Shown one piece after another: positions 1-9,445 of a stretch of 64,000 nucleotides of DNA. The notes beneath the pieces are model-generated. The model did not search any database and was not told the DNA's origin. It was given only the letters and a program-made list of their open reading frames with translations. Position 1 is the first letter of the stretch; each line of letters opens with the position of its first letter. Source of the DNA: Cerrena zonata (taxonomy: Eukaryota > Basidiomycota > Agaricomycetes > Polyporales > Cerrenaceae); the NCBI GenBank assembly GCA_038087015.1, contig JASBNA010000009.1:124001-188000 (forward strand), given 5' to 3'. The position numbers and the translations under genes were made by a program.

Positions 1-837
1 TTCTCAGATAGAGAATCGCTATGCCAAGCACCAGGGTTCCAAGCACAACTGAGGGTAGGACTGTGATGAGCATTGTCAGGGTATGCTCCTATCGTCCAAG
101 CAAGATAGACGACAGATAAGGCTATAGAGTGACTGGCATGTCTTCGACTTGGCGCAGACCTTTCTAAATGGAGTGACGAGGATCCCTTCAGCTGAGTACA
201 TATGAGCGGTCCGTTGGGGCTCCTTTTGGTAGACAGGTTCATGATTGCGTTATGAGCTCCTAAGCTCTACGGTGTATTCAACCCAGACAACTGGTGATCC
301 AGTTATGAGCAGGTGGTTATCAACATGAGAGTTTTGGGCATACTCACGATGTCAAGTTAAATTGGAGGAACTCGGCTATACGGTTCTGACTGTTTCCCAC
401 GAAAATTCAAGCTACGCGTCTTGTCGCGATTGCGTAGAGAGAAACACTAGAATATAACGCCCGTGGTCACCACGGTCACATGCAGCTCAAACGCAGCCTA
501 CAGCAAGCTGACACTTGCTGAAAATAATTCATAGAGGGCCTTCGGCCCTCTGGAAATAAATTATTTATTCTGAGTAGGGCACGGTGTGCCCTTGTATACT
601 ATATTTGTACTAATTAAATTATTTACTTTTCAAAGTATGAGGAATTTTAATGGAAATAATATTTTGACAGATTGGCTTATAATGTATGCTCGGGCCAATT
701 GGTCATCGAATGTCGAGTATGATTATTAAACGTTTAGCATCAATCGTAGGCACAAAATACTCAGTATAATACAGGATTCACAAACCCCTCGGTTATTTCT
801 CCTTCCATCGGAAAATCATCTCCTACATAGTCAGTGG
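1..837. other. Intergenic, no gene recognised
   Basis: No open frame with a recognisable product is seen on either strand. The stretch from about 520 to 830 is AT-rich and holds two small perfect hairpins (listed separately). It is the 3' flank of the minus-strand P450 that ends at 838. Confidence 0.5.
533..591. repeat. Two adjacent short hairpins
   Basis: Positions 533-540 and 544-551 are perfect 8-bp inverted copies (AGAGGGCC/GGCCCTCT) around a 3-base loop. Positions 577-582 and 586-591 are perfect 6-bp inverted copies (GGGCAC/GTGCCC), also around a 3-base loop. Both lie in AT-rich DNA about 250-300 bases beyond the stop codon of the minus-strand P450. They could be RNA 3'-end structures or the trace of a mobile element. 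The sequence does not decide this. Confidence 0.4.
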
Positions 838-3028
838 CTACTCAAGAAGAGCTTCTGCTCCTGGCCGAATCTTGATATTGCACGGGAAATGTTCCGGATG
901 GCTGTATTTGATTTCAGTATCGAAATCTAGGATCCCTTTATGTCTTACGTACCATATCACTCCTGCTGCCAGGCGGAGCTCAACCTGAAGAGGTTTTCCG
1001 TCTGGACCTAAAGCTGGAGTAATGTCAAAGGTATGAAGAGTACCGGCCATTGCGAGGAACATTGAATCCATCGAGATAAATCTTCCGGGGCAGATTCTGT
1101 AAATATGGAAAATTTAAGACTGATACGACGAGACACAGATGCATGGTGTTCTTTACCTTCTACCAAATCCGAAGCACGCAATTGTTGGGTCAGGTACGTC
1201 CGGATTTATTGTCCCGTCTGTATTCAGGTACCGTTTAGGATTGAAGGCATGAGGATTAGGATACAAGGCTGGATCATGCAGGATTTTCCTGACACAATAT
1301 TTGAATATCTAACAAGAATCTGGAACCAGTGTATCGTATGGTTACATACCAAGCATTCTAGAAAGGCAAGGCGTACTTCAATACAGGTAAGATTTGAACC
1401 AAACGGCGACTTACACCAATCACGACGGAGTTCTTGGGGATAAAAAAACCGTTATATATATCATCCGTTTTCGTGTAATGGGGTAATGCTAAAATACTGT
1501 CAACAGCATGTTAGGTAACCTTTCAGTAACATACCGAGTGGAGTAGCAGGATGCAGCCGCAACGTCTCCTTCATGATGGACTCCGTGAACGGCAGTCGTT
1601 CGCGATCTTCGAGAGTGGGTAGTCGGTCCGGCCCAACGATCTTGCGAAGTTCTTCCTGAGCCTGTTTTTGAATCTCGGGGTACATTAGCATCAAGTAGAA
1701 GAAGAAATGCATAGTGGGAGCGCTCTATAGCATAATTGATTATCAGTTTGTCTCCAATGAGTCTAGTAAAATTCGACTGACAGTGTCGACACCAGCTAAT
1801 CCCAAGCCATTATGAGTGGATACCAAATTATACTAAGTGTAGTGACGGAATAGCAACTCACCCCCGAATGAGACACCAAAACTATCCCTTGCAGTGGTTT
1901 CGTGATCGTATTCGACCGAACCTTCATACTCAGGAACATATTCTAGGACTCTTGTTACAGCACAAGGTATGGCGGATCCGGTGGTCTATGGAAGAGTCAG
2001 ATTTAATCAACCTTGCATGAGATAATACGTACGTATGCTTCTTTGGCCTCATCAAACGGGCCATCTCTGGATTTATACATATGACGCTTCCATTCTGCAA
2101 ACAGCCTCTTGAAATGCGCTCCCGGAAACCATTCTGGTATATATTGCACTATCAGAATGGTCAGCTGTTACTTTTCACGTTATAGTGACATCCATCACTC
2201 ACGAAACGGGAGGAAATCGACCCAGAATCGACCTGGCTCTATTGCTTGATTGAATCCCTCGTCCCAAGCCTCTGCCGCAGCAACATGTTTGTTATTTGCA
2301 TCTGCAATCTTAAGCCCGTAGATTACATCCATTAAAATGGCGGCAAAGACGCTACAGCCGATCTTTGAGTATTTCTCCAGACAAAAGATGAAGTAAAACT
2401 CACAAGCGAGAATGATCGAAGAATTTCTCAGGTGTGTCGCGCAATCGCCTTAGATATTCAGTGACATGTTCGGCTTCTTGAGCACCATATTCTTGGGCAA
2501 CATTTGAGCCTAAATATTGGTGGAATACCTTTCGTTTTCGTCTCCACTCATCGTTGTAACTGATCATAGAGAAAGCCCATCCCATTTCCATTCTATATAA
2601 TTAATGATGGATTGACGACCCAAGCGGGTATGGAAACATACAATTTCCCCATCGTCACGGATAAAAAGCGATCAGAGTAAATTATTCCTCGTTTCTCAAA
2701 CAGCTCTGTTGCTGCTTCAAGAGACGAAACGATAATGATATGTTGGCTCATTACTTTGAAATGCATAACGTCACCTAGTAAAGACTGTCAGAATACGTAT
2801 AATAAAGTGACGTTATAAGGGTTCTGTACCATATTTCTCAGCCAAGGTACCGAACGCTACCCAGGTGGAATTGTTACTCGGCATATTGAAGAGATTTCCA
2901 ACTAACGGTAAGGAGGGTGGTCCTGGAGGAAGAGGTGCATTGTTGGCATTGTCACGGTGCCACCAGAGGTATGCAACTACAGCCAGCATTCCGAGGATGA
3001 TCAAGACAAGCGTAGTATTCAATGTCAT
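838..3028 (-). CDS. Cytochrome P450 (OrdA/CYP64-like), paralog 1
   Basis: Haem-thiolate monooxygenase, probably ER-anchored; substrate unknown. The ATG at 3028 opens a hydrophobic anchor (TLVLIILGMLAVVAYLWW) followed by a Pro-rich hinge (PLPPGPPSLPLVGN). Further exons carry the C-helix WRRKRKVFHQYLG, the I-helix AGVDT, the K-helix ETLR (KETLRLHP) and the haem loop FGFGRR/ICPGRF, split by an intron. The last exon ends RPGAEALLE at 838. All hallmark motifs are present, so the gene looks functional. The I-helix motif sits in a 14-nt exon (1782-1795) and Asn-Ala-Trp begins in an 8-nt exon (1350-1357). It is clearly homologous, exon by exon, to the two P450s at 6.9 and 9.4 kb, which lie on the other strand beyond the deacetylase gene, so the family expanded here by local duplication with one inversion. 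Confidence 0.9.
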
Positions 3029-4094
3029 TGTCGTATCGGTTGGCTAGAGATGTTGCACAAGCGGCGCGTGGAATGAGGGACAGAAACAACACTTGCAACA
3101 TACGCTGGATAACACTGATATGGGTGGGTTTAGATAGGACCCAATCAATATCATAAATACACCCCATGACTTAACGGAAGTAGTTGGATGACCCATAAGT
3201 CTACAGAATTGGACTACATCAAGGCGAAGAAGCTCTAATGAGGTGTCGATCCACGGCTAACCGGCCACGCATGACAGTTCAGGTCATTTCAGGTTTGTGG
3301 TTTCTCATGAACTTTAAATCATGCCGTAGATCTCGGGAGTATTGTTAAGAGGCTGCTTAATCCAGTAATTCAGCAAAGAACACAAACGACATATCATATC
3401 GAGTACCCATTCCAAGCATGACATAAGTATTGAACCTTATACGATAGTTTCGAAGAAAACCCACACAAGTAGGCTGAGTTAGGCGGAGTGTTTCCCAAGA
3501 CAGAGAGCAAGCGATGGAGCTCCCATAAGCTTTCTCCTTGAGGCAGACCACCAGAAGATCGACACCATCAGAAGTTTGAGGTCCCATATTACGTTGTTCG
3601 TGATGCAGACACTTCGAGCTCGAGAAGTATAGTAGATCCGTTTGAAAAAGCGAATGTCTTCGAAAGTGAAGTCAACGATGCTGAGTTTATTCGCGGAGCA
3701 CTGGTAGGAGATTTCACTGATATGATTGAGGACAAAAGACTACCAGTGGCAGGAGACGGATCGGCAATTGCCCTTGAGGCGCCTAATGCAATTGACCATT
3801 TTCGGACATGGTTCGTACATTCTTGAACTCAGAACCACCAACGCTCCTCAACCTGAACAGAACTTAGAGTCAATAACTCTGAATAGAAATTTACCATCAT
3901 AACTGTGCGTATAATGACAAAAGGTTGTCTTTGTATCAACAGCTAATGAAGAGCCTCTACTTTGCTCAGGCCTGCCCTTCTTCTTACTTTACCGAATCGT
4001 ACACCTCGAGCAATCATATCTGACACCAGATACTACGACTTTGGTGGCCTGAGTATACGTTTATAACAGTCACCTACCCGCGACTCTATGACAT
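3029..4094. other. Intergenic between P450 and HDAC, with one orphan open frame
   Basis: Divergent spacer that should hold the promoters of the minus-strand P450 and the plus-strand histone deacetylase. Apart from the open frame at 3542-3823 (listed separately) no gene is seen. Confidence 0.5.
3542..3823 (+). pseudogene. Orphan open frame, possible gene remnant
   Basis: Ninety-four codons stay open between in-frame stops at 3539 and 3824. The translation has the look of real protein, with balanced charged and hydrophobic residues (for example FEVPYYVV, DAEFIRGALVGDFTDMIEDK, HFRTWFVHS). The only in-frame ATG is late (3725) and no convincing upstream exon or splice site was found. It may be the surviving piece of a decayed gene. 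I do not recognise the family. Confidence 0.3.
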
Positions 4095-6059
4095 ATGGAG
4101 CGTCCACGTTTAGCAACGTTCTCTTCATCGTCCTATTTTGACGACCGCGGTCCACATGGATACGCTCAACCAATCACTGAGCACGTCAATGTAGGTATAT
4201 GTGCATTGTTACAACTTCACCTGCTCATTTTCATAGCCCCACTCGCGACCTATAGTGTCATATTACTTCCCAAAAGGAGTAGGCGCTCAACATTATGGTG
4301 TAAGTATGTGTGTAAACATGTTCGTGGGACGCTCGATACTAAGTTTTCCCGTAGGAACACCATCCCATGAAACCTCACCGTTTAACCTTAACAAACGCAT
4401 TGGTCCTGGGATATGGACTCGATAAACAAATACACCACATCTATAATCCGCGGTCGGCTACTCAGGCTGAACTTGAAGCCTACCACGATCACGACTACAT
4501 CGATTTTCTTTCCCGGTGGGTCCTGTGACAAATTATTAATCTCATTTGACTAAAGTGCGAATGAAGTGTCACTCCTCAGAATCAAAATGAAATGAGGCAC
4601 CTCATCGAAACGTTCAACTGTGTCGAGGATTGCCCCATTTTCTCAGATATGTACGACTTTTGTCGAATGTATGCTGGAAGTTCTCTTGCAGCAGCCAGAA
4701 AACTCTGTGCTGGTACCACTGATATCTCTATCAACTGGTCTGGGGGCTTACATCATGCCAAAAAAGCTGAAGCTTCAGGATTTTGCTACATTAACGACAT
4801 TGTACTTTCAATCTTAGAACTCCTCAGGTAAATATTCACATCCCGTATCCATTGTAACTTTGTTTGAACTATATGTCAGATATTTCCCCCGAGTTCTGTA
4901 TATTGACATTGACATCCATCATGGTGACGGTGTCGAACATGCCTTCTACCATTCAAACCGCGTCATGACTGTATCGTTTCACAAATATACAGGAGACTTC
5001 TTCCCAGGAACAGGGAAGTTAGACGACAATGGGACGGGTGTCGGGAAACACTTCTGTCTCAACGTTCCCCTTCAAGACGGAATCGATGACGACATGTACT
5101 TGACTCTCTTCAAAACTGTGATAGATGATACTGTCACCGCATATCGACCGTCGGCTATCGTGCTGCAATGTGGAGCAGATTCGCTGGGGTGTGATCGACT
5201 GGGAGCCTTCAACCTTTCTATCGCAGCCCATGGAGAATGTGTCAACTTCGTTCGAAAGTACAACGTTCCTCTCTTGGTTCTTGGCGGAGGTGGTTACACA
5301 ATAAAGAATGTCAGCAGATGCTGGACATACGAGACCTCTGTGCTAGTTGGTGCTGCCGTTCCCGATGAACTCCCATCCACAATCTACGATTCATTCTTTC
5401 GTGACTCTCACTGGAAACTGCACCCCCCACTTACAGGAAAGGTAGACAATTTGAATACTGCTGCGTCATTGCAACGAATCAGTATCGCCATTCGTACCAA
5501 ACTTCGGTACTTGCAGGGTGCACCCAGTATACAAATGCAGGAAATTCCGCCTGATTTGGGAGGGTGGTTAGCCGACGAGCAACGGACACGTGAGGAGAAG
5601 GACGAGGATAAAGGTACTGCACTCGCAGGAGAACGACGAGAAGATCGGTCGATTGCTAGAAATGAATTTTTCGAGAGCGAAAATGACGTTGACCAAGACG
5701 AGCCAGTATCCGCACCACCTTCACGTGCGCGGGGCGCAACGTCGGGTCGCAGAGCACGAGGAGGAAGACGGGGACGAGGGAGGGGTAGGGGTCGTGGTGC
5801 AGCCGCCTCTACGGCTAGCAAGGATGACGGGGATGACGACGGAGATGAAGCGACGCCCGCCCCTCGAGCACGAGGTAGAGGTAGAGGTAGGGGACGTGGA
5901 AGAGGGCGCGGAAAGGCAGTGAGTGAGAAAGACAAGGAGAGAGATAAGGAAAAGGAAAGGGAAAGAGACAGGGAGTCAGAAACAGAGATCGCTAATATGA
6001 TTTTGGAGAAGGAGTCCACACCAACGACATCTGCATCTTTAGACGTGGATGTCTCATGA
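4095..6059 (+). CDS. HOS2: Class I histone deacetylase, Hos2/HDAC3 type
   Basis: Zinc-dependent lysine deacetylase, expected in the nucleus in a Set3-type complex. Five exons (4095-4190, 4237-4299, 4355-4515, 4567-4827, 4880-6059) join in frame to 586 residues. Seen in order: [19 protein letters not shown], the substrate-channel block [19 protein letters not shown], the metal-site region [33 protein letters not shown] and [10 protein letters not shown]. The [10 protein letters not shown] start of the fold favours Hos2 over Rpd3. After the catalytic domain comes an unusual tail of roughly 150 residues: acidic, then two Arg-Gly blocks with RGRGRG repeats (about 5,735-5,920), then a Lys/Glu/Arg-rich stretch. 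Such RGG-like tails often bind RNA or are methylated; that role here is inference. The gene lies between P450 paralogs with no obvious functional link. Confidence 0.95.
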
Positions 6060-6200
6060 TATGTTTTCTGTCAGAAGCAAGGCTTGAGTACTGCTTTTGA
6101 ATATCAATATATTATTATACTTACTGTAATGAATGGAGGCACGATGTTGAGCATTAGAGAACTCTGAGCTGTGTTGTGATAAAAAGAAAAAAAATCTCAA

Positions 6201-6312
6201 CGACGCCAGCAGGATTCGAACCTGCGACCCCAGAGGGGAATAGATGAATCTACTGGCAGTACTTTGCCTGTGTAATTCTAATCTATCGCCTTAACCACTT
6301 GGCTATAGCGCC
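6201..6312 (-). tRNA. tRNA-Ser (AGA) with a 30-nt intron
   Basis: The minus strand folds as a type II tRNA: acceptor GGCGCTA pairs with TGGCGTC, followed by D-arm GCC/GGC, anticodon stem ATAGA/TCTAT, long variable arm CCCC/GGGG, and T-arm GCAGG-TTCGAAT-CCTGC. The anticodon AGA is at 6277-6279. A 30-nt intron (6246-6275) follows position 37, the normal eukaryotic site. The discriminator base is G and the long variable arm is present, as expected for serine tRNA. The mature length is 82 nt without CCA. Confidence 0.93.
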
Positions 6313-6943
6313 TTCAAACGTCGCCCTTATATAATATTAGGATTAGATTGATCCAGATTTAGTCCACTACAGCTTTAATTTAGTAATTGTCAAATATTAT
6401 TACTAGTAATATTAATTAGTAATTGCTGCAACTTCCGAGTCGTTCCCTTTCAAGTTCATCCTACCCATGATAGCTAAACCTCCAGTATAATCTGAGAACA
6501 CCTTTCCAAATCGCTTCATGATACAACATGTAAGTGGACCCTTACTGATTCACATTTCTTCATTCTTAGTCTTATTCTATGCCGTATGCTATATAGCTTC
6601 AAGTTAGGCATTCAGTGTTATAGACTAAAACCAACATATAAAGTTGCTAAATCTCATGGAACGCTTGTATCAGTCTCATGTCTAAAGCACGCTCGTATTC
6701 TTCTTTGGTGTATCTGCACCGCTAAAGTTCTGTCTGGGGCATCTGACTGACGTGTCACATAACGTTCATCCGCGGTTCCAATCATGACAAGTAGAAGAAC
6801 ATATCTGGTCAATCTCTCTTATGTAACTTGTCAAGCGTGCCAGTGCTTCTAGATTGCTGCTGACGCTGTACATGTGTAAGGCATCTATTGGAGGCTCTCG
6901 AGAGGCTCTCACCCATGCAGACTACTCTCTTACCTCTACCAAT
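6313..6943. other. Intergenic upstream of P450 paralog 2
   Basis: AT-rich spacer (especially 6330-6430) between the tRNA-Ser and the next P450. No gene is recognised. Confidence 0.5.
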
Positions 6944-9128
6944 ATGTCATATTCTCTTTCTTCAGTTTTCATTTTCCTCGCCTCTCTCGCGATAGTACTT
7001 ATCCGAAAGCGCAATGTTAATTCCAAAGGTCATCCCTTACCTCCCGGTCCCCCTCCACTTCCTGTGGTAGGAAACCTATTTGATCTGCCCCGCACCTCAC
7101 CTTGGCTCACTTTTGCGGCATTGTCGCGAAAGTATGGTGGGTAGCATACACCGCCGTTACAATGACAACCATGCTAATATATTATCAGGTGATGTCATCC
7201 ATCTTAAGGCACTAAACCAGAGTATCATCGTTGTTTCTTCACTTGAGGCAGCCACAGACTTGTTCGAAAAGCGTGCAACAATCTACTCCGATAGGTATCA
7301 GTCTGTCATGTTGACAGATTTGTGAGTTCATTGTTCTAATCACATCGTCTTAGTGCTAATTACATTACCCCAGAATTCAAGTAGGATGGTCATTTCCATT
7401 TTTGAACTACGGCGAAAAATGGAGAAAGAATAGAAAAGTCTTTCACCAATACCTAGGGTCTCATGCAGTCCGGAAGTACGACCACAAGCAATCTAACCAA
7501 GTTCGAGAGTTCTTAAGACGATTGCGTCTCGAACCTGACCAGTTTTTCGAACATGCTCATCTGTAAGTACTCTATATTGTCCAATCCCATGCGTTGATAC
7601 AATAATAGAGTCATAGCCTACTTGCTGCGATAATGATGGATATCATCTATGGTATCCAGATTACAGATGTCACGAACAAACATGTTCAAGAAGCCGAAGC
7701 ATGGGGCCAGAGCATCAACCAAGCTCTGGAACCAGGCCGTTTCTGGGTTGATTTTATGCCATTCTGTAAGTCCTTTATCTTCGTGGATGATCTGTGTGAT
7801 TTACTCTACTTTCCTGTACGTTACAGTGAAATATGTCCCTCAATGGTTTCCCGGAGCTCATTTCAAGCGATTGGTTGCTGACTGGCGGCAAAGTATGCAC
7901 AATTCCCGTGATGGTCCTTTTTCCGAAGCCAAATCAGCACACTATGTACGCCTTTATACTTTTGTTACTGCGTCTATCTAACTCAGGTGTGAAGAACAAT
8001 GGTTCTACGAGTTCTTCAGTAGTTACAACCGCCTTAGACGATATTTTAGAAGATCCGCAGCGGCTCGAAAAAGAACTTACTATAAGGGACAGCGTAGGTA
8101 CAGCATTCGTAGGTGAGTCGTTGCCCCATAACTATTGACTTATCCCGTTAACCCAATCGCGCAGCCGGTGTTGATACTGTAAGCAAACCTTTCGACATCA
8201 AATAACCCAAAGACTGAATAATTCAGCAGAGTGCTCCTACTTTACAACTATTCTTCTTTGCAATGATGTCTCATCCCGATGTCCAGAAGAAAGCTCAAGC
8301 CGAACTCGATATAGTTGTCGGCGCAGAAAGACTTCCAACATTAAACGACAGAGATAACCTTCCCTTTGTTCAAGCCATCCTTAAGGAAACACTCAGATGG
8401 ATACCAGTCGCACCTCTCGGTACGATCGTCTGGCAGCTACCAATGAAATACTACTAACTTGACTGGGAGATTCAGGTGTTCCTCATTATACGTCAACCGA
8501 TGATATATATCGTGGGTATCACATCCCGAAAGGCTCCGTTGTCATTGGGGTAAGTCCGCTCCTTTTCTGCCATCAAATATATATATTTAGTCTCACCCGG
8601 TGAATTAGAGTGTGTGGTGTGTATTTCTGTTTTGAATATCATTGTAATATGTCGGTCTGAGGCTCCCTCAAGGCAGATTTTACACGATCCAGACCAATAT
8701 CCTGAGCCCGAACGATTCAAGCCAGAAAGATATTTGTCATCAGACGGGAGTTTGAACTTAGATATCCAAGACCCTGGTGTGGCATGCTTTGGTTTTGGTC
8801 GAAGGTAAACTCCGAATTATCATTTCATTTATGTTATTGAACTACTAACCCTATTCTCAAGAATTTGTCCAGGGAAGTACCTAGCGGAAAATACATTATT
8901 CCTTGCCATAGCCTGCACGTTGCATCTCTTCGACATCAAGCCTGCAAAGGGCCCTAATGGGGAGTCCCTTACAACAGAACTTCGCATGCACGATAATTTT
9001 GTTCCGTGAGTGTAACATCACTTTTAATAAGCTCAAAGATGCCATGATTCACCAAATTTTCTAGTCAACCGAAGGCGTTCCCTTGTTCAATAGTGTTGCG
9101 CCCAGGGGCTGAGGAACTCATTACTTGA
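6944..9128 (+). CDS. Cytochrome P450 (OrdA/CYP64-like), paralog 2
   Basis: Haem-thiolate monooxygenase; substrate unknown. The ATG at 6944 was chosen over an in-frame ATG 90 bases upstream because it directly precedes the membrane anchor (FIFLASLAIVLI) and the Pro-rich hinge PLPPGPPPLPVVGN. Later exons carry WRKNRKVFHQYLG, the I-helix AGVDT (14-nt exon, 8165-8178), the K-helix KETLRW, an 8-nt exon (8609-8616) that starts Ser-Val-Trp, then PERFKPERYL, FGFGRR and ICPGKYL, ending RPGAEELIT. Introns are about 50-60 nt. All catalytic motifs are intact. It lies in tandem with paralog 3, about 320 bases downstream, and opposite paralog 1, and the exon structure of the three corresponds. Confidence 0.92.
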
Positions 9129-9383
9129 TGATGTAGAATCCATATCATTCATGGTTACGCCCTGGTGGTTATTTCTTATGTTCTATGCTTACATCTTTGC
9201 AATGTGCATTACGCCCTTTCCACTGTGGGAACAACTGATTGGCACTTCGCCCAATCTTTTGCATTTCAAGTTGAACCACTCCAAGAGTCTATTCGGAGCA
9301 ATCACAGGGGATCCCGTACCAGATTGGTGGTTCCGTTAAAACCCCACTATTGCCCGTGAGGCGTTAATCCGCTCGGTGACATG

Positions 9384-9390
9384 TATATAA
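9384..9390 (+). promoter_or_regulatory. TATA box of P450 paralog 3
   Basis: TATATAA lies 56 bases before the start codon at 9446, in the short spacer between the two tandem P450 genes. Confidence 0.5.
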
Positions 9391-9445
9391 GTAGTCTTGC
9401 AGATTCCGAGTTGGTATACTGTATTGACCTGATCATCTCGCTCAG

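Noticed and set aside
5408..6019. 203-codon open frame antisense to the HOS2 tail, rich in Ser, Leu and Pro
   Set aside because: It is the mirror of the RG- and KE-rich coding repeats on the plus strand. Such repeats leave the opposite strand free of stops. It has no known family motif.
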